Shown one piece after another: positions 7,073-15,093 of a stretch of 60,258 nucleotides of DNA. The notes beneath the pieces are model-generated. The model did not search any database, was not told the DNA's origin, and saw only the letters and a program-made list of their open reading frames with translations. The DNA comes from Nocardia abscessus NBRC 100374. Its GTDB lineage: Bacteria > Actinomycetota > Actinomycetes > Mycobacteriales > Mycobacteriaceae. Position 1 is the first letter of the stretch. Each line of letters starts with the position of its first letter. The position numbers and the translations under genes are program-made. The DNA is taken from the NCBI RefSeq assembly GCF_000308455.1, contig NZ_BAFP01000020.1, forward strand, positions 1-60,258. The letters are read 5' to 3'.

Positions 7073-7993
7073 ATGAGCGGCGCGACGACACAGTGGACCG
7101 ACCGACCCGACGCGGACACGGCGCAGGCGATCACCGATCTGCTGGCGCGGGCCACCGCGGCCGACGGGGTCGCCCCGGTCTCCGAACAAGCGGTGCTCTC
7201 GCTGACCGCGGCCGACGGCGCCGGAGCACGCCATCTGCTCGCGCGGCGCGACGGCGCGATCGCCGGTTACGCGAATCTGGTTCCGGCCCATGGCGAACAC
7301 CCCGCGATGGCCGAGGTGGCGGTCGACCCGTCCCACCGCGGCCACGGCGTCGGGACCGATCTGGTCACCGCCGCCCTGGCCGCGGGCGGGCCTGGCGCGC
7401 GGGTCTGGGCGCACGGTGACCGGCCTGCGGCCAAAGCCGTCGCTGCGCGGCTCGGGCTGCGGACCGCGCGCGAACTGTGGCAGATGCGCAGGTCGCTGGA
7501 AACGCCTGAGCTACCGGAATTGGCGGTACCGGAGGACATCACGGTGCGCACCTATGCCGGTCCCGCCGACGACGCGGAATTGTTACGGGTGAACGGCGCG
7601 GCCTTCGCCTGGCATCCAGAACAGGGTGGCTGGACCGAACGTGACATCGAGGTCCGCCGCGCCGAGTCGTGGTTCGACCCGGCGGGCCTGTTCCTGGCGT
7701 TCGACACCGCCCACCCCGACCGGCTGCTCGGATTTCACTGGACCAAAGTGCATTACGCGGAGGATCCGCCGCTGGGTGAGGTCTACGTGGTCGGCATCGA
7801 CCCTGTCGCGCAGGGGCGTGGCCTCGGTCGTCTGCTCACCCTGGCCGGTCTGCGCCACCTCCGGGATCGCGGATCGACCGAGGTGTTGCTCTACACCGAG
7901 GCCGACAACGCAGCGGCGGTGCGCACTTATACCCGTCTCGGCTTCGCCCCCGCACACGTCGACGTCGCCTACGCCACGGCCGAGGTTGAATAG
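7073..7993 (+). CDS. mshD: Mycothiol synthase MshD
   Basis: This 306-aa protein has two GNAT acetyltransferase domains. The N-terminal half contains VAVDPSHRGHGVG and the C-terminal half VVGIDPVAQGRGLG, both acetyl-CoA pyrophosphate loops. MshD acetylates Cys-GlcN-Ins in the last step of mycothiol biosynthesis in the cytosol; the C-terminal domain is the catalytic one. The start ATG has AACGGAGGCCG immediately upstream. The glnR-mshD order matches M. tuberculosis (Rv0818-Rv0819). Its presence is diagnostic for Actinobacteria. Confidence 0.95.
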   Translation: MSGATTQWTDRPDADTAQAITDLLARATAADGVAPVSEQAVLSLTAADGAGARHLLARRDGAIAGYANLVPAHGEHPAMAEVAVDPSHRGHGVGTDLVTAALAAGGPGARVWAHGDRPAAKAVAARLGLRTARELWQMRRSLETPELPELAVPEDITVRTYAGPADDAELLRVNGAAFAWHPEQGGWTERDIEVRRAESWFDPAGLFLAFDTAHPDRLLGFHWTKVHYAEDPPLGEVYVVGIDPVAQGRGLGRLLTLAGLRHLRDRGSTEVLLYTEADNAAAVRTYTRLGFAPAHVDVAYATAEVE

Positions 7994-8067
7994 CAAGCGG
8001 CAGACCGGGTGTCACCGAGTAAAACTAGGGCAAACGTCACATTTACCAGGTGCAATCGCGCCGGGCT

Positions 8068-8089
8068 GTTCACTCTCCGTTCACTCAGG
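8068..8089 (+). promoter_or_regulatory. PHO box upstream of pstS
   Basis: Two perfectly phased 11-nt direct repeats, GTTCACTCTCC (8068-8078) and GTTCACTCAGG (8079-8089), share GTTCACTC. This is the PHO-box architecture bound by PhoP/RegX3-type phosphate regulators in Actinobacteria. A weaker third unit (TCGGTCCAACT) follows in phase. It lies about 150 nt before the pstS start. Confidence 0.7.
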
Positions 8090-8235
8090 TCGGTCCAACT
8101 GTCAACCACGTGACCTTAGGTTGTGTGAGGGCAGCACACTGCTGCCTGGTGCGCAAGTTCCCCGCGAACAGCACCACAACACCCGTCCGGGCCGGTGAGG
8201 GACCGGACGAGTAGGACGCGATTCCGGAGGAATAA

Positions 8236-9348
8236 GTGAATTTCAAGCGCAGTAGCGCCCTGGTCGGTGTGCTGGCCGTCGGCGCGATGACGCTCGCCGC
8301 CTGTGGCAGCGACGACAACACCTCTTCCGACACGGGCAACGTCGCCAAGGTCGACGTGGCGTGCGGCGGCAAGGAGGCCCTCAAGGCCAGTGGCTCCTCG
8401 GCGCAGAAGAACGCGATGGAGCGCTTCATCGCCGCGTACGAGAAGAACTGCGACGGCGCCACCCTGAACTACACCTCCAGCGGCTCGGGCGCCGGTGTGA
8501 GCGAATTCATCGGCGCCCAGACCGATTTCGGCGGCTCCGACTCGCCGCTGAGCTCGAAGAAGGACGAGCCGAAGAAGGCCGCCGACCGCTGCGCCTCGCC
8601 GGCGTGGAACCTGCCCACCGTGTTCGGTCCGGTCGCGATCACCTACAACATCGACGGCGTGACCGACCTCGCGCTGGACGGCCCGACCGCCGCCAAGATC
8701 TTCAACGGCGCCGTGACCACGTGGGACGCTCCCGAGATCAAGGCGCTGAACCCGAACGCCAAGCTGCCGTCCGAGCCGATCGCGGTGATCTTCCGCAGCG
8801 ACGAGTCGGGCACCACGGACAACTTCCAGCTCTACCTGGACGCCGCCTCCGACGGCGCCTGGGGCAAGGGCGCGGGCAAGGCATTCAACGGTGGCGTCGG
8901 CGCGGGCTCGAAGGGCAACGAGGGCACCTCGGCCGCGGTGAAGAGCACCAAGAACGCGATCACCTACAACGAGTGGTCCTTCGCGAAGGCGCAGAACCTG
9001 TCGATCGCGCGCATCATCACCTCGGCGAGCAAGGACCCGGTGACGCTGAGCGTCGAGTCGGCGGGTAAGGCGATCGAGTCGGCGAAGATCTCCGGCCAGG
9101 GCAACGACCTGGTGATCGACACCTCCTCCTTCTACAAGCCTGCGGCGGCGGGGGCATACCCGATCGTCATGCCGACCTACGAGATCGTGTGCTCGAAGTA
9201 CGCCGACGCCGCCACGGCCACAGCGGTGAAGGCCTTCCTCACCTCGGCGGTCACCAACGGCCAGCAGGGCTTGGACGAGGCCGGGTACGTCCCGATCCCG
9301 GAGCAGTTCAAGACCAAGCTGACCACCGCCATCAACGCCATCTCCTGA
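8236..9348 (+). CDS. pstS: Phosphate ABC transporter substrate-binding lipoprotein PstS
   Basis: This 370-aa secreted lipoprotein has a lipobox LAAC (Cys about residue 23) after [18 protein letters not shown], and phosphate-binding motifs including [13 protein letters not shown] and [10 protein letters not shown] segments (the SGT loop binds phosphate). It captures phosphate outside the membrane and delivers it to PstCA. The GTG at 8236 follows GGAGGAATAA. It is the first gene of pstSCAB, with a PHO box in its promoter, so phosphate starvation is expected to induce it. Confidence 0.97.
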   Translation: MNFKRSSALVGVLAVGAMTLAACGSDDNTSSDTGNVAKVDVACGGKEALKASGSSAQKNAMERFIAAYEKNCDGATLNYTSSGSGAGVSEFIGAQTDFGGSDSPLSSKKDEPKKAADRCASPAWNLPTVFGPVAITYNIDGVTDLALDGPTAAKIFNGAVTTWDAPEIKALNPNAKLPSEPIAVIFRSDESGTTDNFQLYLDAASDGAWGKGAGKAFNGGVGAGSKGNEGTSAAVKSTKNAITYNEWSFAKAQNLSIARIITSASKDPVTLSVESAGKAIESAKISGQGNDLVIDTSSFYKPAAAGAYPIVMPTYEIVCSKYADAATATAVKAFLTSAVTNGQQGLDEAGYVPIPEQFKTKLTTAINAIS

Positions 9349-9361
9349 TAGCAGCCCCCAC

Positions 9362-10411
9362 ATGACCGTGCACGACGAAGTTGCCGCCGCTGATCAGTCG
9401 GATTCGACCGACCAGCGAGCAGGCGGAGATACTGCGCTCATGCCGAGCAAGCCGAGCAACGAACCGGCCGCCAAGAGCGGCCGCCCGCACAGCCCGCGAG
9501 CGGAGATCATCTTCCGTTCGCTGGCGACGGCGGCGGGAGCGATCATCGTCGCGGCCATCGCGCTGATCGCACTGTTCCTGCTGATCCGAGCGGTGCCGTC
9601 GGTGCTGGCGAACGAGGCGAACTTCTTCACCAGTACCGACTTCAACACCTCGGACGCCAACAACCTCATGTTCGGCATCCGGGATCTGTTCATGGTGACG
9701 GTGCTGAGTTCGATCTTCGCTCTGGTGCTCGCCGTTCCGATCGGCATCGGCATCGCGCTGTTTCTGACGCACTACGCGCCGAAGACGCTGGCGCGGCCGT
9801 TCTCGGTGATCGTCGATCTACTCGCCGCGGTGCCCTCGATCGTGTTCGGTCTGTGGGGAATCCTGGTGCTGGCTCCGCAATTGGAGCCGATCCAGAACTT
9901 CCTGAACGACAACCTCGGATGGCTGTTCCTGTTCTCGGACGGCAACATCCCGCTGGCCAGCGGCGGCACGATCTTCACCGCGGGCGTCGTGCTCGCGGTG
10001 ATGATCCTGCCGATCATCACGTCGGTCAGCCGTGAGGTGTTCAACCTCACTCCTCGCGCGCACATCGAGGCGGCGCAGGCGCTCGGCGCGACGAAATGGG
10101 AAGTCGTGCGGATGACGGTGCTGCCGTACGGCCGCAGCGGCATGATCGCCGGCGCCATGCTCGGTCTCGGACGCGCGCTCGGCGAGACGATCGCCGTGCT
10201 CATCGTGCTGAAGACGGCCGCCCAGCCGGGACAGTGGTCGGTGTTCGACGGCGGCTACACCTTCGCCTCCAAAATCGCCTCGGCCGCGGCGGAGTTCAGT
10301 GACCCGCTGCCGACCGGCGCGTACATCGCGGCAGGCTTCGTGCTGTTCGCGCTGACCTTCGTCGTGAATGCGCTGGCTCGACTCGCCGCAGGCGGAAGGG
10401 TGAACGGGTGA
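9362..10411 (+). CDS. pstC: Phosphate ABC transporter permease PstC
   Basis: This 349-aa permease has six predicted membrane helices after a polar N-terminal tail of about 55 residues. The cytoplasmic coupling loop [20 protein letters not shown] is the EAA motif of ABC permeases. It pairs with PstA to form the phosphate channel. The ATG at 9362 is 13 nt after the pstS stop; an alternative ATG at 9440 has GGCGGAG about 11 nt upstream and would remove 26 residues, and the sequence does not settle this. The end overlaps the pstA start. Confidence 0.96.
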   Translation: MTVHDEVAAADQSDSTDQRAGGDTALMPSKPSNEPAAKSGRPHSPRAEIIFRSLATAAGAIIVAAIALIALFLLIRAVPSVLANEANFFTSTDFNTSDANNLMFGIRDLFMVTVLSSIFALVLAVPIGIGIALFLTHYAPKTLARPFSVIVDLLAAVPSIVFGLWGILVLAPQLEPIQNFLNDNLGWLFLFSDGNIPLASGGTIFTAGVVLAVMILPIITSVSREVFNLTPRAHIEAAQALGATKWEVVRMTVLPYGRSGMIAGAMLGLGRALGETIAVLIVLKTAAQPGQWSVFDGGYTFASKIASAAAEFSDPLPTGAYIAAGFVLFALTFVVNALARLAAGGRVNG

Positions 10412-11313
10412 TGACCTCCTCGACTCTGGACCGGCCGATCAAGCCGCCCACCTTCCGAGATGTGAGCCTGTCGCGCAAGGTGCGCAACAACGTCGCGACC
10501 GGCTTGGTCTGGCTGGCGTTCGGCATCGCGCTCGTGCCGCTGGCCTGGGTGCTGCTCATGGTGATCACCAAGGGCTTCAGCGCCGTGGTCCGGGCGGCCT
10601 GGTGGCAGAACTCGCTCAAGGGCGTGCTGCCCAATCAGGTCGCGGGCGGCGTCTACCACGCCATCTACGGCACCATCGTGCAGTCGCTGGTCGCGACGGT
10701 GATCGCCGTGCCGCTGGGCATCATGGCCGCGGTGTATCTGGTCGAGTACGGCCGCGGCGTGCTGGCCAAGACCACGACCTTCATGGTCGACATCCTGGCG
10801 GGCGTGCCGTCGATCGTCGCGGCGCTGTTCATCTTCGCGCTGTGGATCGCGACGCTCGGCTTCCCGCAGAGTTCGTTCGCGGTGTCGCTGGCCTTGGTGT
10901 TGCTCATGTTGCCGGTGGTCGTCCGCAGCACCGAGGAAATGCTCAAACTGGTGCCCGACGAACTGCGTGAGGCGTCCTACGCGCTCGGCATCCCGAAGTG
11001 GAAGACCATCCTGCGGATCGTCGTGCCGACCGCGCTGCCCGGCATGATCAGCGGCATCCTGCTGGCCATCGCCAGGGTGATGGGTGAGACCGCTCCCGTG
11101 CTGGTGCTGGTCGGCTACAGCAAGTCGATCAACATGGACATCTTCGACGGCAATATGGCGTCGCTGCCGCTGCTGATCTACCAGGAGCTGGCCAACCCCG
11201 AAGCTGCCGGACGCGAGCGGGTCTGGGGCGCGGCTTTGACCCTCATCATCATCATCGCCTTCCTGTACCTGGCGGCTGCGGTCCTCAACCGCCTGCTCAC
11301 CCGGAACCGATAG
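10408..11313 (+). CDS. pstA: Phosphate ABC transporter permease PstA
   Basis: This 301-aa protein has six predicted membrane helices and the coupling motif [21 protein letters not shown]. With PstC it forms the membrane channel of the high-affinity phosphate importer. Start codons GTG (10408) and ATG (10411) are adjacent and overlap the pstC stop (GTGATGA), implying coupled translation. The next gene, pstB, begins 21 nt downstream. Confidence 0.96.
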   Translation: MMTSSTLDRPIKPPTFRDVSLSRKVRNNVATGLVWLAFGIALVPLAWVLLMVITKGFSAVVRAAWWQNSLKGVLPNQVAGGVYHAIYGTIVQSLVATVIAVPLGIMAAVYLVEYGRGVLAKTTTFMVDILAGVPSIVAALFIFALWIATLGFPQSSFAVSLALVLLMLPVVVRSTEEMLKLVPDELREASYALGIPKWKTILRIVVPTALPGMISGILLAIARVMGETAPVLVLVGYSKSINMDIFDGNMASLPLLIYQELANPEAAGRERVWGAALTLIIIIAFLYLAAAVLNRLLTRNR

Positions 11314-11334
11314 AAGCGGAACGGATTACCGAAA

Positions 11335-12111
11335 ATGGCCAAGCGGATCGACGTCAAAGATCTGAACATCTACTACGGCAAGTTCCATGCCGTGTCCGAT
11401 GTCTCGCTGACCGTGCTGCCGCGCAGCGTGACCGCCTTCATCGGTCCCTCGGGCTGTGGCAAGTCCACCGTGCTGCGTTCGCTCAACCGCATGCACGAGG
11501 TAACCCCGAACGCCAGGGTCGAGGGCGCGGTGCTGCTGGACGGCGAGGACATCTACGGCACCCAGGTCGACCCGGTGGGCGTGCGCCGCACCATCGGCAT
11601 GGTGTTCCAGCGGCCGAACCCGTTCCCCACCATGTCCATCAAGGACAACGTGGTCGCGGGTCTGAAGCTGCAGGGCGTGCGCAACAGAAAGGAACTCGAC
11701 GAGGTCGCCGAGCGCTCGCTGCGCGGCGCCAACCTGTGGAACGAGGTGAAGGACCGCCTGGACAAGCCGGGCGGCGGCCTTTCCGGCGGTCAGCAGCAGC
11801 GTCTGTGCATCGCGCGTGCCATCGCCGTGTCGCCCGACGTGCTGCTGATGGACGAGCCTTGTTCGGCGCTGGACCCGATCTCCACCCTGGCGATCGAGGA
11901 CCTGATCACCGAACTGAAGAAGGAATTCACCATCGTCATCGTCACCCACAACATGCAGCAGGCCGCGCGGGTGAGTGATCAGACCGGTTTCTTCAACCTG
12001 GAGGCCCAGGGCAAGCCGGGCAAGCTGATCGAGATCGACGACACCGAGAAGATCTTCTCCAACCCGTCGCAGAAGGCGACGGAGGACTACATCTCCGGCC
12101 GCTTCGGCTGA
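11335..12111 (+). CDS. pstB: Phosphate ABC transporter ATP-binding protein PstB
   Basis: This 258-aa ATPase has Walker [11 protein letters not shown]-loop [10 protein letters not shown], signature SGGQQQR, Walker [13 protein letters not shown] and switch His in [12 protein letters not shown]. It powers PstCA in phosphate import. The length is normal for PstB. It ends the operon 40 nt before a strong bidirectional terminator, and phoU lies downstream on the other strand rather than in the operon, as also seen in mycobacteria. Confidence 0.97.
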   Translation: MAKRIDVKDLNIYYGKFHAVSDVSLTVLPRSVTAFIGPSGCGKSTVLRSLNRMHEVTPNARVEGAVLLDGEDIYGTQVDPVGVRRTIGMVFQRPNPFPTMSIKDNVVAGLKLQGVRNRKELDEVAERSLRGANLWNEVKDRLDKPGGGLSGGQQQRLCIARAIAVSPDVLLMDEPCSALDPISTLAIEDLITELKKEFTIVIVTHNMQQAARVSDQTGFFNLEAQGKPGKLIEIDDTEKIFSNPSQKATEDYISGRFG

Positions 12112-12151
12112 CCCCGGCGCCAACCGCTTTTCCACAAGCGGCTGAGCGAAA

Positions 12152-12190
12152 CGAAGGCCCTGGGTAGCGATTCGCTGCCCAGGGCCTTCG
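12152..12190. terminator. Bidirectional terminator between pstB and the type VII substrate gene
   Basis: A perfect 13-bp stem, CGAAGGCCCTGGG (12152-12164) and CCCAGGGCCTTCG (12178-12190) with a 13-nt loop, sits between the convergent genes and can end both transcripts. Confidence 0.8.
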
Positions 12191-12213
12191 CCGCGCTTCG
12201 GGATATGGCTCCG

Positions 12214-13818
12214 CTAATCGTTGACGTGCGGAGTTTCGAAAAGCGGAGTCGGCGTTGCTTGCACCCGACGCGTGTGCTCCGAGTCCGACTGCCTGCTCGC
12301 CCCCGGTGCGCCGAGCAGACCGGTGCTCGCCGGAGCGGTCGACGGGGAACTGGATGCGGGCGCGGGAGAACTGCTCGGATTTCCGGAGTCGGTACCGGTG
12401 TAGCTCGCCTGCCGGACGGACGCCGGTTGGTCCGCCTTGGATTCCGCGGACTGCGGCGAGTTCGGTTTGTCGGCTTTGCTGTTATCGGTGCTCGCCGGAT
12501 TGTCCGTCTTCGATTTGTCGGTTTTGCTGTCGTCGGTGCTCGCTGGATTGCCCGCCGCCGAATTATCCGCCTTCGGATCGGTGGCTTTCGCGTTCGGATC
12601 GGTGGCAGCGGGCTGCCCCGTCGTGGGATCGGTACCCGCCGGGTCGGACTTCGGCGTTTTCGACTCGGTCGGGTCGCCGGTAGCCGGTGCGTCCGTGGAT
12701 GTGCCGTCGGCCGCCCGGTCGACGCTGGTGATCACCGTGTCAGCCGCGTTGGCGAACTTCTCGGCCGCCGAACCGGCGGAGTCGATCAGACCCTTGCTCG
12801 CCTCGCCACCCGCCTTGATGATGTCGTCGAGATCGTCGTCGAGCTTGCTGACGGATTCGATCAGCGTGGGCACATTTCCGGTGATCCCGCCCACCGCGGT
12901 GATCAAACTCGTCACATCCGACGGCTTCCACGAATTCGGGTCGCTGGCCGCGCCGGTGGAAGCGGGTGACTGCGTCTTGTTCTTGTCCGCACCGTCACCG
13001 CTGTCGTCGGTCTTATCGTCTTTCTGCTTTCCGGATTGATCGGTGCCGTCCTGCTTCCCCGACTGATCGGCTCCGTCCTGTTTTCCGGACTGATCGGCTC
13101 CGTCTTGACTCGCGGGTTGCTGGTTTGCGATCGGGCTGGCTTGCGGCGTGCCCGCAGGTGTGGTGGACGGGGAACCCTGATCGTTCTGCTCGGATTGATC
13201 CGCGGGCTGGTCGGTGGTGTCGGACGGTTGGCTGTACACCGCCAGGATCGGATCGCCCTCCGGCGTCTGGCCGCTGTCGAGCGGGTCGCCGTCGCCGAGT
13301 TGCTCACTGCGGGCACGGACGTCTCCGCCGGCCTGTTCGATCTTGGCGGCGATGTCCGATTGGGTGCCGATCAGTTCGTTCAGGGCGGTGGTGATGGCGG
13401 TCTGATGCGTGTACTGCGCTTCGCCGTCCTCGTCCGAGCCACCCGGCCCCGGAGTGACCTGCCAGTCCTCCGAGACGGTGAATCCGGCCGCTACGGCCTG
13501 GTCGACCTTGTCCAGCAACGCCTGGCGGAAACCTACCAGGCTGGTCCCGCTGTCGATCAACGTCTGCGCGAGTTCCTCGGTATCGAGCGCGACCTTGTTC
13601 GCCGCGTCGCGATCGCCGGCTATCCGGTCGTAAGCCGCGTAATAGGCGTCGCCGCTCCAATGTGCACCGGCGGCTCGGATCTGCGACACCGTCTCATCGA
13701 TCAGCGTGACGAATTCACCATTGCGGGTGCGTATTTCCGTCCCGGCTTCGCTCAATTTCCACGGCTGCCATTCCGACCGCACCTGGCTCAGGGTCGGCGT
13801 CGCGTTCGTGGTCCTCAC
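12214..13818 (-). CDS. Candidate type VII (ESX) secretion substrate with WXG domain and long disordered tail
   Basis: This 534-aa protein starts at GTG 13818, overlapping the stop of the EspC-like gene (GTGA). Residues about 10-170 are predicted helical, with W54-S-G56 followed by Y60-x-x-x-D64, i.e. a WXG turn and a YxxxD secretion signal close together. The remaining roughly 350 residues are rich in Asp, Ser, Thr, Pro, Lys and Gln and include three near-identical 9-residue units (DGADQSGKQ type, nt about 13025-13107) and duplicated NPASTD-SK-DK segments, so most is disordered. One helical island lies near residues 300-380. I do not recognise a named family. The pair structure and signals support secretion by an ESX system; no ESX core genes lie here. 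Toxicity or enzymatic activity cannot be inferred. Confidence 0.6.
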   Translation of the reverse strand: MRTTNATPTLSQVRSEWQPWKLSEAGTEIRTRNGEFVTLIDETVSQIRAAGAHWSGDAYYAAYDRIAGDRDAANKVALDTEELAQTLIDSGTSLVGFRQALLDKVDQAVAAGFTVSEDWQVTPGPGGSDEDGEAQYTHQTAITTALNELIGTQSDIAAKIEQAGGDVRARSEQLGDGDPLDSGQTPEGDPILAVYSQPSDTTDQPADQSEQNDQGSPSTTPAGTPQASPIANQQPASQDGADQSGKQDGADQSGKQDGTDQSGKQKDDKTDDSGDGADKNKTQSPASTGAASDPNSWKPSDVTSLITAVGGITGNVPTLIESVSKLDDDLDDIIKAGGEASKGLIDSAGSAAEKFANAADTVITSVDRAADGTSTDAPATGDPTESKTPKSDPAGTDPTTGQPAATDPNAKATDPKADNSAAGNPASTDDSKTDKSKTDNPASTDNSKADKPNSPQSAESKADQPASVRQASYTGTDSGNPSSSPAPASSSPSTAPASTGLLGAPGASRQSDSEHTRRVQATPTPLFETPHVND

Positions 13819-14108
13819 AGGTGTGCGCCCATCGCGTCGAGTCCGTCGCGAAACTCTTGATCGGACACCTCGTAATTCGTGGCGCCGCCCTTCGCGATGT
13901 TCGAGACTCGTTTGCAGCGCATGGCCATTCGCTGCCAAGCGTCTTCGACGTTCGTACCTGCCGTCGAGCACACTTCGCTCAGCGCCGAACCCGGCAGGAC
14001 GCCACCGAGCGCGTCTGTGGTGGCGCGCACCGTCAAAGCGCCGATATCGCCGCCGATTTTGTCCATCGACGCCGCTAATGCGCGCAGTTCTGCTGGATCG
14101 ACGTTCAT
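13815..14108 (-). CDS. EspC-like / WXG100-size type VII secretion target (DUF2580 type)
   Basis: This 97-aa all-helical protein begins MNVDPAELRALAASMDKIGG and has a mid LPGSALSEVC segment typical of the EspC/DUF2580 group. Near the C-terminus, Y79-E-V-S-D83 matches the YxxxD/E type VII signal. AAGGGGGG precedes the ATG at 14108. The stop overlaps the GTG of the following large gene, so both are probably made together and may form a heterodimer, as EspC/EspA and EsxA/EsxB pairs do. It lies between pstB and phoU, where M. tuberculosis (from memory) has no such genes. A -10-like TATAGC is near 14146-14151 on the minus strand. Confidence 0.75.
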   Translation of the reverse strand: MNVDPAELRALAASMDKIGGDIGALTVRATTDALGGVLPGSALSEVCSTAGTNVEDAWQRMAMRCKRVSNIAKGGATNYEVSDQEFRDGLDAMGAHL

Positions 14109-14227
14109 AACGCCCCCCTTCATACCGGATCCCCTCCGGCGTAACGCTATACCAGAGCAATCCCGCCCCGTGCGGCCCAATCTATCATTTGCCGCCCGCG
14201 AAACGTCAAGCCCAGCAACCCTTTCGG

Positions 14228-14890
14228 CTACGCCTCGGCATCCGGGTCAGGAGGGAGCACGCCGGTCACCAGGAAGATGACCCGGCGGCCGATCTCGACG
14301 GCGTGGTCGGCGAAGCGCTCGTAGTAGCGGCCGAGCAGCGTGACGTCGACCGCGGCGGCCACGCCGTACTTCCAATCCCGGTCCATGAGCAGCGTGAAGA
14401 GGTGGCGGTGCAGATCGTCCATCGCCTCGTCGTCCTCGTTCAGCTGTGCGGCACGGTCGGGGTCGCGGGTCTCGAGCACCTCCCGTGCGCCGGCGCCCAT
14501 GTTCACCGCGATGCGACCCATTTCGGCGAAGTAACCGTTGACGGCCTCGGGTAGCGCGTGGTTCGGATGGCGCCTGCGGGCGACCTTGGCCACGTGCAGT
14601 GCGAGCGCTCCCATCCGGTTCACGTCGCCGACGATCTGGATGGTGCTCACCACCTGCCGCAAATCGCCGGCCACCGGCGCCTGCAGCGCGAGCAAAGCGA
14701 AGGCCTTCTCCTCGGCGTCCTGGATCAGCTCGGCGATCCGGTCGGACTCACTGATCACCTGCTCCGCCAGGGCGAGGTCCGCTTGGAGCAGCGACTGGGT
14801 AGCCCGCTCCATGGCCGAGCCGGCGAGGCCGGCCATCTCACCCAGCAGGTGGGCGAGTTCGGCCATTTGCTCGTTGTAGATGACACGCAT
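14228..14890 (-). CDS. phoU: Phosphate signalling protein PhoU (PhoY-like)
   Basis: This 220-aa all-helical protein has two PhoU repeats with metal-binding-type motifs ([13 protein letters not shown] and [15 protein letters not shown]). PhoU couples the Pst transporter to the SenX3-RegX3-type two-component system and shuts the Pho response when phosphate is adequate; mycobacterial orthologues PhoY1/PhoY2 affect persistence. The ATG at 14890 is favoured because TAGTGT (14904-14899, minus strand) lies 8 nt upstream, giving a leaderless mRNA, and because the protein then begins MRVIYNEQM like PhoY2. A GTG at 14902 is the alternative. It is separated from pstB by the type VII pair. Confidence 0.95.
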   Translation of the reverse strand: MRVIYNEQMAELAHLLGEMAGLAGSAMERATQSLLQADLALAEQVISESDRIAELIQDAEEKAFALLALQAPVAGDLRQVVSTIQIVGDVNRMGALALHVAKVARRRHPNHALPEAVNGYFAEMGRIAVNMGAGAREVLETRDPDRAAQLNEDDEAMDDLHRHLFTLLMDRDWKYGVAAAVDVTLLGRYYERFADHAVEIGRRVIFLVTGVLPPDPDAEA

Positions 14891-15093
14891 GAAAGCTGAC
14901 ACTAGTTCGCCGCGCTGACCAAGTCACGAACGCCGAGTGAATGACCGGTGTGCATCATTAGCGCGGCGGTTGCCGCTGGCCGTGTCCGCAGCCGGTCCTC
15001 CGCCCGGGTCGCTCCACACGACGGCAACAGCACAGCGAAATGTGATTTGAATCGCACCGTCCGCCGCGGCGCTTCCGGAGGCGCGGCCCCGCG

